Origin: an uncultured Erysipelotrichaceae bacterium
GTDB lineage: Bacteria > Bacillota_I > Bacilli_A > Erysipelotrichales > Erysipelotrichaceae
Direction of reading: 5' to 3'
Assembly (NCBI GenBank): GCA_946537255.1
Contig: CAMNFS010000018.1
Coordinates: 1-32,986, forward strand
DNA: 32,986 nucleotides
How positions within the stretch are numbered: position 1 is the stretch's first letter; every line of letters begins with the position of its first letter. The position numbers were made by a program, and so were the translations under genes. The notes beneath the pieces were generated by a model. It saw nothing but the letters and a program-made list of their open reading frames with translations, ran no database searches and was not told the DNA's origin. Positions 7,323-14,762 of the stretch are shown piece after piece.

Positions 7323-7565
7323 TTACCTGAATCGTACACAGCTGCTTAAGGGCTGCCGTTTGTCAATCGCAGACATAGCCCGATCATACGCCGGGTGCAG
7401 GGTGTCAGAGATCTGACCTGGCCGGGCGGCGCAGTACTGAATGATGCGCTGGCCGGCTTCACCGGAGGCTTCTGCGGGCGAGCAGCCCATTGCGGGCATG
7501 ACAGTACGGTTTTTCAGCTTCAGACCGCCGATTCTGCCGGGTTCAAATAACCTGGTATACGTCAT
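7323..7565 (-). pseudogene. Old Yellow Enzyme (NADH:flavin oxidoreductase) relic with internal deletion
   Basis: From ATG 7565 the first ~52 residues match the N-terminus of NADH:flavin oxidoreductases of the BaiCD/2,4-dienoyl-CoA reductase type: YTRLFEPGRIGGLKLKNRT, then VMPAMGCSPAEA and GQRIIQYCAARP. Full-length members exceed 350 residues, but this frame ends after 80. The last ~25 residues (ISDTLHPAYDRAMSAI) resemble the helix that closes such flavoproteins, so an in-frame internal deletion joining both ends is likely. GAAGGAAGGGGAAC precedes the ATG, so it may still be translated, but it lacks the flavin-binding barrel. Assigning the 3' piece to the same gene is less certain than the N-terminal match. 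Confidence 0.75.
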
Positions 7566-7650
7566 GACTGTTCCCCTTCCTTCTGATAACGACGTGTCCC
7601 TTTCATGAAGTGTCATGTTAAATCCTGTAATTTCAATATAGCGGGACTCA

Positions 7651-7681
7651 CAGGAAAAAGACAGGGATATGCATGTCCTGT
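7651..7681 (-). terminator. Possible terminator of the hypothetical gene at 7736
   Basis: On the minus strand ACAGG and CCTGT (7681-7677, 7665-7661) form a short stem around an ATGCAT-centred loop, followed by CTTTTTCC. The stem is only five pairs, so confidence is low. Confidence 0.4.
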
Positions 7682-7735
7682 TACAGGCCGGCTCCGGTAA
7701 TCCTTCCAGCCGTGTCTTTGATGACGCGTATTCTC

Positions 7736-8599
7736 TCAGCATTTTCCGAAGGGTGTTTCCGCTGCCTCAAACAGCTCCTGTCCGACGCAGAACCAGAGCT
7801 TTGTTCCATCCGTTTCCTCTTCCGGATGTTCCATCTCCAGCTTCAGCGGTGTGAATCCGATCCGCTCGGCAATCCTGGCGTTGCGTCTTCGTACGGGCTC
7901 ATCTGCTTCATAGCTGTAATAATACGGCTCATCTTCCGCATCCGGGCCGAAGCAGGCAATATCCGGATCCAGAGAAAAAACGGAATATACCGGCAGGATG
8001 CCGGTCGCTTCCTGAAAGACATGACAGCTGACACTTTCCAGCATGGCGCGGAAGATATGCTGTCTTCGCATTGCTCGCGAGACATAGGCATTGACATAGA
8101 TCAGTACCTCTCCGGCTTCCTCTGCTTTCTGACTGCTCAGGCAGAAGGGATAGGGATACATATGAAATACCGTACTGCTGAGCACATAATGCTCAAGATA
8201 CATCCAGTCACTTTCTTCGCTGAGATAATCGTAGATTTCCCGGCTTTCAAGAAAGGATTTCGCGTCCGTATGATAGGCACCGATATCCGCGATGATCTGC
8301 CGGCTGCTGTCAAAGACAAGCAGAATGATCCGCTCAAGGTCCGAAAGAACCGGCCAGGTGAAAAGACAGAACACATGGTCCCCGATGGTTTCCACACAAT
8401 ACCGGCGGCTGTCTTCCTCATATTCCTTCATCAGTGCCGCCGGTGTCATCGGCAGTACGTCCTTCAGCCGTTCGAGTGAAAGAGCGAGTATTTCCCTGTC
8501 AAACGCATCCATGGTTTCATGATAATACGGATTTCCTTCCTGCCGGAAAGTTCCGGAAGTTTTCTTCTGAGAACCCGTGTGTCTGAAAGAAACACGCAC
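7736..8599 (-). CDS. Hypothetical protein, probably 5'-truncated by a frameshift
   Basis: The family is not recognised. The frame gives 287 residues; protein-like sequence starts around NPYYHETMDAFDREILAL and runs through DSRRYCVETIGDHVFCLFTWPVLSDLERIILLVFD to a tyrosine-rich acidic C-terminus. No signal peptide or membrane segment is seen. The GTG at 8599 has no ribosome binding site, and its first ~20 residues (MRVSFRHTGSQKKTSG) look unlike a natural N-terminus. A second frame on the same strand (8787-8464) supplies a more natural upstream part ending RRKLPELSGR, which would join this frame around 8536-8560 with one base gained or lost. The original protein would then be about 340 residues. 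It is divergent from sbcD. Confidence 0.6.
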   Translation of the reverse strand: MRVSFRHTGSQKKTSGTFRQEGNPYYHETMDAFDREILALSLERLKDVLPMTPAALMKEYEEDSRRYCVETIGDHVFCLFTWPVLSDLERIILLVFDSSRQIIADIGAYHTDAKSFLESREIYDYLSEESDWMYLEHYVLSSTVFHMYPYPFCLSSQKAEEAGEVLIYVNAYVSRAMRRQHIFRAMLESVSCHVFQEATGILPVYSVFSLDPDIACFGPDAEDEPYYYSYEADEPVRRRNARIAERIGFTPLKLEMEHPEEETDGTKLWFCVGQELFEAAETPFGKC

Positions 8600-8787
8600 A
8601 GCGAAGGATGATCGAAGGAAAGAAACATCATGGTCATCTGATTCATAAACCCATGGGCAGTCTCTTCTGAAAAGAAACGGGCCTGTGACCGCACCATGCG
8701 CGCATGCTTTCCGGCATCGGTCTGAATCCTGACACAGGAACTCATGAGGTGCGGAAAGGTTATGGATGTTTCTTTCTGATTTTTCAC
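8464..8787 (-). pseudogene. Probable 5' portion of the frameshifted hypothetical gene
   Basis: This frame encodes ~82 plausible residues (such as FFSEETAHGFMNQMTM and CVFLSDTRVLRRKLPEL) that lead into the 7736-8599 frame; beyond about 8545 it is the wrong frame. Neither GTG 8787 nor ATG 8745 has a clear ribosome binding site. The pairing is inferred from sequence texture and from the missing start of the downstream frame, not from a recognised family. A sequencing error would look the same. Confidence 0.4.
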
Positions 8788-8831
8788 AGAGTGTTAAAGT
8801 AGAGACAGAAAAAGGAAGGAAAGCAGCAATT

Positions 8832-10070
8832 ATGAAGTTCTATCATCTGGCGGATCTGCATTTCGGCAAATCCATATACGGGCTGTCCATGCTGGAAGAT
8901 CAGCGGTACTGGAGCGCGCAGTTTCTGAACCTGTGTGAGAAGGAAAAGCCCGACGCGGTTGTCATTGCCGGGGACGTGTATGACCGCTCTGCCCCGGGCA
9001 TCGAGGCGGTATCCCTGCTGGACGGGTTTCTGACACGGCTTTCCCAGCTGGAAATTCCGGTTCTTCTGATTGCGGGCAATCATGACAGCGGCGAGAGACT
9101 TTCCTTCGGCAGTTCCATTTTCGCGAAGGAAAACATTCATATCTCCGGAAGAGCGAAAAGAGAACTGGATCATGTGACTTTTGAAAACCCGGACGGATAC
9201 GGACCGGTAACCTTCTGGATGCTGCCATATACGTATCCGGAACAGGTATGTGAGATTTTTGAGGAAAGGGATATCCGCACCTATGATCAGGCACTGCGCC
9301 GGCTGCTGGAAGCGCAGGATGTGGACTGGAAGACGCGCAATGTGATCATTGCCCATCAGAATGTGACCGCAGATGGCATGGAGGTGGAGCGGGGCGGGTC
9401 CGAGTCGATGGTCGGCGGTGTCGGCCAGGTGGATTATTCCGTCTTTGACGGATTTGAATACGCTGCGCTCGGTCATATTCATTCCGCCTACCCGGTGGGG
9501 CGCACGGAAGTCCGCTATGCCGGAACCCCTCTGGCCTATCATTTTTCAGAGATCCGCCAGAAAAACAAAGGTCTGGTTCAGGTGGAACTTGGCGCTAAGG
9601 GAGAAAAGCCGAAGATCTCCTTTCTTTCCATTGCGCCGCTTCATGCCATGCGGTATTTTTCCGGGCCGAAGGAAAAACTGTACGAAGAGATACAGAAAGA
9701 CACCGCAGGAGAGGAATATGTCGGTGTGACCATAACGGATGAGCGGATTACTCCCGAGATCAGCAGCTATCTTCGAAGACTCTTTCAGAACCGGGGCAGT
9801 GTGCTTCTCGAACTGATCTCAACCTATACCTCCTTTTCCGGTCATGCCGCCTCAGCGGAAAAGGAAGCGGTGGAGACCCGGGCGGTGGAAGATCTGTTTT
9901 CCGATCTTTATACCGAACAAAGCGGCGGGATGCCGCCGCGTGATATGGAATACGATGTCATGAAGTATGTCGGTGAGCTGGTCCGGCATACCGACTGCCA
10001 TGAACCATTGGATACTGAGGATGTCAGGAAAATCATTGCATATGCAAAGCAGTGCGGAGGGAAAGAATGA
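8832..10070 (+). CDS. sbcD: Exonuclease subunit SbcD (Mre11-like)
   Basis: SbcD is the nuclease of the SbcCD complex, a metal-dependent 3'-5' exonuclease and hairpin endonuclease that opens DNA hairpins and protein-blocked ends. All metallophosphoesterase motifs are present: DLHFGK (Asp8, His10), GDVYDR (Asp48), GNHDSG (Asn83-Asp85), AHQN and GHIH. The length of 412 residues is typical. The start at 8832 is chosen because MKFYHLADLHFG is the family N-terminus and GGAAGGAAAG lies upstream; the earlier in-frame ATG at 8766 would add 22 unlikely residues. Its last four bases overlap the sbcC start (ATGA), implying translational coupling. Confidence 0.97.
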   Translation: MKFYHLADLHFGKSIYGLSMLEDQRYWSAQFLNLCEKEKPDAVVIAGDVYDRSAPGIEAVSLLDGFLTRLSQLEIPVLLIAGNHDSGERLSFGSSIFAKENIHISGRAKRELDHVTFENPDGYGPVTFWMLPYTYPEQVCEIFEERDIRTYDQALRRLLEAQDVDWKTRNVIIAHQNVTADGMEVERGGSESMVGGVGQVDYSVFDGFEYAALGHIHSAYPVGRTEVRYAGTPLAYHFSEIRQKNKGLVQVELGAKGEKPKISFLSIAPLHAMRYFSGPKEKLYEEIQKDTAGEEYVGVTITDERITPEISSYLRRLFQNRGSVLLELISTYTSFSGHAASAEKEAVETRAVEDLFSDLYTEQSGGMPPRDMEYDVMKYVGELVRHTDCHEPLDTEDVRKIIAYAKQCGGKE

Positions 10071-13000
10071 AGCCGCTGATTCTGGAAATGCGTGCGTTTG
10101 GGTCCTACGCGGATCATACGACGGTGGAATTTGAAAAATTCAAAAGCGGTCTGTTCCTTGTGACCGGGGATACAGGCGGAGGAAAGACAACCATTTTCGA
10201 CGCGATCGTCTTTGCGCTGTACGGCAAGTCGAGCGGAGATGAACGGACGCTTGAAATGATGCACAGCGACTATGTCGGAAAGGATACTGAGACATCGGTA
10301 AAGCTGAAGTTTGAACAGAATGGCAGGACCTATACCGTATCCAGGACACTTTACTTTCCGAAAAAGCGGGGAAAGACGGAGGAATACGGCTCGGCAAAAA
10401 TCAAGGCGGTCCTGGTGGAAGAGGGTGGAACGACCTGGAATGTACCGTCTCAGGTCACTGCGAGAATCACGGATATCCTTGGTCTTGACGCGGATCAGTT
10501 CCGTCAGATTGTCATGCTCGCTCAGGGAGAGTTTCAGAAATTCCTGAAATCCGACAGTGATGAAAAGAACCGGATTCTGGGCAGGCTGTTTGATAACACG
10601 GTTTATCTGCGCTATGAGGAACTGATGAAAAACGCGGCGGACACCCTGCGCAATGAGCGCAGAGACAGCCTGGAAAAAATGGAAACGATCATGGAACAGG
10701 TCTTCGTTCTGCCGGATGGGGCGGATGCGGAAGCGTTTCTGGCGGGAAGTCCGGTCCTTCTTTCTTCCCTGAAGGATCTGATGGAAGCGGAAGAAGGCAC
10801 CGTTCAGAAAGCCGGGAAGAAAAAGAATGAAAAGAAGCAGGAACTGGATCGTCTTCATACCTCATGGGGAAGCGCGGTTACGCTGAACAAAGCCCTGAAA
10901 AGCCTGGAGGAAAAAAGAGCGTACCGGATCGTATTGGATTCAAGGAAGCCGGAAATGGAGGCACTTGAAAGAAAACGCGCGGAAGCGGAAACGGTCTTTC
11001 AGAAGATTCAGCCTGCGGATCAGGCATATGAAGAGGCGAAGAAGGATCTGAAGCTGCTGGAGGAATCCATTGATTCCCTTCAGGAAAGAATCAGGAAACA
11101 GGAAGAGATTCGAAATAAGACGAAAGAGAAAACCGCAGGGGATGAAGAGAAACAGAAGACTGTCGAAGACATCACCCGGCGCGCACAGTCTCTCTCTGAC
11201 TCCCTTGGACAGTATCGAACGCTCAGGGAACTTGAGGAAGCGCTCCTGGATCGAAAGAAGCAGCTGACAGAAGATCAGAATACCCTGAAGAAGGTAATTG
11301 CGGATCTTGAAACGCTCCAGGAGCGCATGGAGAAAGATCAGTCCGAGTCAGAACGTCTTAAGACCGCTGAGGCAGTCCGTATTCAGAAGGAAGCGGAAGC
11401 CGCAAAGCTGCGGGAGATCCTTCAGGAAATCGAAGGAGAAGAAGGTCTTGAAAAGCGGGCTGCCCGCATCCGGATTCTCGAAAAGAATTACGAAGCACAG
11501 GAAGGGAAGCTGAAGAAAAGCTCGGAACAGACGCTTGCGGCAAAGGAGAATTATGACCGCTGTTACCGGCTGTATTTTGAAGGACAGTCCGGCCTTCTTG
11601 CGGAAGAGATCAGAACCCGGCTGAAGGAAACGGGAGAAGCGGTCTGCCCGGTCTGCCGGACCCGTTTCACATCCGGCGCGGAAGATCATTTTGCCCGGCT
11701 TTCCGAAGAAGTTCCGACGGACGCCGAGGTGGAAGAAGCGAAAAAAGCATTTGAAGAACAGGAAGCGCTGCGTCAGACTGCCTATGCGGAAAAAACCCGT
11801 CTTCATACGGCAGTGGAAACGGCAGCCACGGAAGCTGCCGCCGCCGCGGATCGAAGGTTCAAAGACTGTCCGGACTGGGAAACACTCCGGAATCCTTCCT
11901 ATCTGAAAGAAAAGTCCGTTACATTTCATGAACAGCTGAAGAAGACGGAGGAGGCGTCAGAGAAAGCCTCACGGGAAGCCAGGCGGTATCAGGATCTTGT
12001 AAAGGAACTGCAGAATCTGCAGGATCTATGGACCAGGGATACCGGAAGACAGCAGGCACTGACTGCCGGTATTGAAAAAGAGAAGCAGGAACTGAAAGCC
12101 CGGGAAGTCGAAATTGAGGAAAACCGGAAGCGCCTGCCCTTTGCGACCGAAAAAGAGGCAAGACAGAAGATACAGAGTCTGCAGAAGGAAAAGGACGCGC
12201 TGAGCCTTGCGATAGAGGAAAACCGGAGGGCATATGAGGAAGCGGAGAAAGCTCTGAGTGCCTTGAAGGGGGCTCTGGATACGGAAGTGAATAAACTTCC
12301 CGCGGGAAAGACAAAGGCATCGGAGGCAGAAAGGAAGCTGTCCATGATCCTGAAGGATTCCGGATATGATTCTGTTTCCCAGGCCCTGAGCAGACTGGAG
12401 GGAATAGCGAATCCGGAACACTGGCTGAAAGAGAAAGCAGCAGAGCTTCGTGCCTATGAAGTGGAATGCCGGGGCATTGATCAGAGTATTCAGGATCTTG
12501 AAGCACAGACAAAGGGACAGAAGCAGGTGGATCTTCAGATCCTTCAGGGGCAGATTGATGAAGCGGAAAAGGAAAGCGCCGAGGCGGAACAGGCGCTGAA
12601 CAGCTGTCAGAATCTTCTGCGGAATCATCAGTCCGTCTATGAGACCATCCGCCATGAAAAGGAAATCCTTGCCGGGAGCGATCAGGCTTATGCCGTATTG
12701 AACCGGCTGAGTGAGCTCGCGGTCGGATCCAACAGCGAAGGCGGCAAGCTTTCCTTTGACCGCTATGTCATGGGCGCGACCTTCCGGGAGATTATTGAAA
12801 AGGCGAATATCCGTCTTGAGATCATGTCCGGCGGCCAGTATCAGCTGGTGCATCAGAGTGAGAGCCATGCGAGAAACCGGATCGCGGGTCTTGATATTGA
12901 GGTGCTGGACCGCAATACCGGTGTACAGAGAGAATCCTCTTCTCTGTCAGGGGGTGAATCGTTCATTGTATCCCTGGCTCTGGCCCTGGGGCTTTCCGAT

Positions 13001-13246
13001 ACCGTACAGAGTCACTCCGGCGGCCAGGCGCTCGATACGATGTTTGTGGACGAGGGCTTTGGAACCCTGGATGACAATGTGCTGGACAAGGCGGTTCAGG
13101 TTCTGAACAGTCTTTCTGACGGCGGTCATCATCTGGTCGGCATTATCTCCCATGTCAGCCGTCTCGAAGAAAGCATTCCCCAGAAGATTTCGGTTTCCAA
13201 AGGGGAACGCGGAAGCGTGCTTCGCGTAATGGGAACGGAAGGCTGA
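10067..13246 (+). CDS. sbcC: Exonuclease subunit SbcC (Rad50-like ATPase)
   Basis: SbcC is the SMC-like ATPase partner of SbcD. The N-terminal ATPase half has Walker A GDTGGGKTT (34-42) and the family Q-loop region LAQGEFQKFLKSD. Two long Lys/Glu/Gln-rich coiled-coil arms surround the zinc hook CPVC (Cys527, Cys530). The C-terminal half has the signature SLSGGESF (about residue 960) and Walker B/D-loop DTMFVDEGFGTLD (about 990). The length of 1059 residues is typical. ATG 10067 follows GGAGGG at 6 bases and overlaps the sbcD stop; GTG 10052 is not needed. No terminator was seen after it, so transcription may run into the truncated lipoprotein gene. Confidence 0.97.
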   Translation: MKPLILEMRAFGSYADHTTVEFEKFKSGLFLVTGDTGGGKTTIFDAIVFALYGKSSGDERTLEMMHSDYVGKDTETSVKLKFEQNGRTYTVSRTLYFPKKRGKTEEYGSAKIKAVLVEEGGTTWNVPSQVTARITDILGLDADQFRQIVMLAQGEFQKFLKSDSDEKNRILGRLFDNTVYLRYEELMKNAADTLRNERRDSLEKMETIMEQVFVLPDGADAEAFLAGSPVLLSSLKDLMEAEEGTVQKAGKKKNEKKQELDRLHTSWGSAVTLNKALKSLEEKRAYRIVLDSRKPEMEALERKRAEAETVFQKIQPADQAYEEAKKDLKLLEESIDSLQERIRKQEEIRNKTKEKTAGDEEKQKTVEDITRRAQSLSDSLGQYRTLRELEEALLDRKKQLTEDQNTLKKVIADLETLQERMEKDQSESERLKTAEAVRIQKEAEAAKLREILQEIEGEEGLEKRAARIRILEKNYEAQEGKLKKSSEQTLAAKENYDRCYRLYFEGQSGLLAEEIRTRLKETGEAVCPVCRTRFTSGAEDHFARLSEEVPTDAEVEEAKKAFEEQEALRQTAYAEKTRLHTAVETAATEAAAAADRRFKDCPDWETLRNPSYLKEKSVTFHEQLKKTEEASEKASREARRYQDLVKELQNLQDLWTRDTGRQQALTAGIEKEKQELKAREVEIEENRKRLPFATEKEARQKIQSLQKEKDALSLAIEENRRAYEEAEKALSALKGALDTEVNKLPAGKTKASEAERKLSMILKDSGYDSVSQALSRLEGIANPEHWLKEKAAELRAYEVECRGIDQSIQDLEAQTKGQKQVDLQILQGQIDEAEKESAEAEQALNSCQNLLRNHQSVYETIRHEKEILAGSDQAYAVLNRLSELAVGSNSEGGKLSFDRYVMGATFREIIEKANIRLEIMSGGQYQLVHQSESHARNRIAGLDIEVLDRNTGVQRESSSLSGGESFIVSLALALGLSDTVQSHSGGQALDTMFVDEGFGTLDDNVLDKAVQVLNSLSDGGHHLVGIISHVSRLEESIPQKISVSKGERGSVLRVMGTEG

Positions 13247-13289
13247 TCCCATGAGACTGGAAAATAAGCAGGCAGGATTGGAGAGGAAT

Positions 13290-13496
13290 ATGCAGTTCAA
13301 ACCATTCTGTTTCAGACTGTCTGTTATTTTTCTGACCGGGTTTATTCTGCTGTTCTGCGGCTGCGCCATGAACCAGAGCAAAGAGGAACAGGCAGAACCG
13401 GTCAGAAAGGAAAAAGACCATGATACCGTTGTTCTTCTGCATACCAATGATGTCCACTCAGAAAAGTTCATTGAAAGCGCTGAAATTTACAGTTGA
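13290..13496 (+). pseudogene. Truncated 5'-nucleotidase-type lipoprotein (N-terminal remnant)
   Basis: This short frame (68 residues from ATG 13290, or 81 from ATG 13251) has a lipoprotein signal with lipobox LLFCGC, a charged linker, and then VVLLHTNDVHS, the first metal-binding motif of secreted 5'-nucleotidases/2',3'-cyclic phosphodiesterases. Those enzymes normally continue for 400-600 residues. Here the frame stops 12 residues after the motif, and no continuation was found in the other frames before the next gene. GGAGAGG precedes ATG 13290. It starts right after sbcC. It is best read as the surviving 5' end of a deleted gene. Confidence 0.75.
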
Positions 13497-13636
13497 TAAA
13501 ATATATTTTCACTTAATGACGTAAGGACTTTCTGAGGCAAGGAGAGAATCAGCAGACAAGGCCATCGGAAATACATGCAGGAATGGAAAATGCCGGAAAC
13601 AGACTGGTCTTATCATTTTGTCTGATTCTGGAACTG

Positions 13637-13663
13637 TTGCAATATCAGAATGTTTCCTATACT
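13637..13663 (+). promoter_or_regulatory. Possible promoter of the pyridoxal kinase gene
   Basis: TTGCAA (13637-13642) and TATACT (13658-13663) lie upstream of the kinase start, with a short 15-base spacer. The -10 box matches 5 of 6. The rest of 13497-13636 is relatively AT-rich and shows no gene. Confidence 0.4.
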
Positions 13664-13689
13664 TGGATCATTGAAAGAAGGGGAACGCT

Positions 13690-14520
13690 ATGAAGAAAGT
13701 CGTTACAATGCAGGATATCTCCTGTGTCGGGAAATGCTCACTGACTGTCGCCCTGCCGATTCTTTCGGCAATGGGAATCGAAACTGCGGTCATTCCGACC
13801 GCGGTATTATCCACACATACCATGTTTCAGGGCTTTACCTTTCATGATCTGACAAAGGAAATTGTTCCGATCATGGAACACTGGAAGAAGGAAGGGTTCC
13901 GGTTTGACGCGGTCTATACCGGATATCTTGGATCTCTGGAACAGCTGGACTGTGCCGCGGCGCTGTTTGATGAATTCGGAAAAGACGGACTGAAGATTGT
14001 GGATCCCTGCATGGCGGACGCGGGAAAGCTGTACGCCGGGTTTTCGGAACAGTTTCCGAAGGAGATGGCAAAGCTCTGCGCGAAGGCGGATATCATCTGC
14101 CCGAATCTGACCGAAGCGTCCTTTCTTCTGGGTATTCCGTATGTGACTTCTTATTCGGAAGACGATATCCGGGAGGTGCTGAAGAAGCTGACGGATCTTG
14201 GGGCAGAGAAAGCTGTCATTACCGGGGTTTCTCTTGATGGCGTGCGTCTTGGCGCATACGCCTATGATTCTTCGGAAGACCGGTATCTCAGTTACTTTAC
14301 GGAACGGGAAGCACAGCAGTTCCACGGGACCGGGGATATCTGGGCCAGCACGATGTGCGGCGCGCTTGTAAATGGAAAAAGTTTTGATGAGGCAGTCGCG
14401 ATTGCCTGTGACTATGTGAAGGAATGCATTCATATCACCCTGAAGGAAGAACATCACAATACATATGGCGTGAATTTCGAAGAAGCGATTCCTTTCCTTT
14501 TAAAGCAATCCGGAAAATGA
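13690..14520 (+). CDS. pdxY: Pyridoxal/pyridoxamine kinase (PdxY/PdxK type)
   Basis: A ribokinase-superfamily kinase that phosphorylates pyridoxal, pyridoxine or pyridoxamine with ATP in vitamin B6 salvage. Visible marks are MQDISCVGKCSLTVALPIL at the N-terminus, YTGYLGS, IVDPCMAD (the VxDPV-like magnesium/ATP site), CPNLTEASFLLG, and the C-terminal anion hole and catalytic base HGTGDIW. The length of 276 residues fits. AAGGGG precedes ATG 13690. The gene stands alone, followed by two hairpins. The family is close to certain; which vitamer is preferred, and hence pdxY versus pdxK, is not determined. Confidence 0.92.
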   Translation: MKKVVTMQDISCVGKCSLTVALPILSAMGIETAVIPTAVLSTHTMFQGFTFHDLTKEIVPIMEHWKKEGFRFDAVYTGYLGSLEQLDCAAALFDEFGKDGLKIVDPCMADAGKLYAGFSEQFPKEMAKLCAKADIICPNLTEASFLLGIPYVTSYSEDDIREVLKKLTDLGAEKAVITGVSLDGVRLGAYAYDSSEDRYLSYFTEREAQQFHGTGDIWASTMCGALVNGKSFDEAVAIACDYVKECIHITLKEEHHNTYGVNFEEAIPFLLKQSGK

Positions 14521-14526
14521 AATCTG

Positions 14527-14553
14527 CAGAGCATGCATGCAGTTCATGCTCTG
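14527..14553 (+). terminator. Perfect hairpin after the pyridoxal kinase gene
   Basis: CAGAGCATG and CATGCTCTG form a perfect nine-base stem with a nine-base loop, 7 bases after the stop. No T tract follows, so it may be a 3'-end stabiliser or an imperfect terminator working with the next hairpin. Confidence 0.45.
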
Positions 14554-14575
14554 ACTGAATACGGATCTCTCAAGT

Positions 14576-14610
14576 GCAGTGAAAACAACCTCTTTTTGAT
14601 CATTCACTGC
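14576..14610 (+). terminator. Second hairpin downstream of the pyridoxal kinase gene
   Basis: GCAGTGAA (14576-14583) and TTCACTGC (14603-14610) are perfect eight-base arms with a 19-base loop, followed by GTTTGTTC. The tail is weakly T-rich, so termination is possible but not certain. Confidence 0.4.
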
Positions 14611-14704
14611 GTTTGTTCAGCATCGCTGATGGTCAGGGTATGAACGGAGACAATCCATATCGCGGATGGAACAGTTTTGTACAGCACAGTAGTTTTTTTT
14701 CCTT

Positions 14705-14710
14705 TATAAT
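14705..14710 (+). promoter_or_regulatory. -10 box upstream of the clostripain-family gene
   Basis: A perfect TATAAT after a T-rich run lies 52 bases before ATG 14763. No convincing -35 box stands at the standard distance; TTGTAC is 22 bases upstream. Confidence 0.45.
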
Positions 14711-14762
14711 AACGTTGGTTCAGAAGAACTGCCTTTTTCCGGCGGTTTTGCAGGAGGATAGT

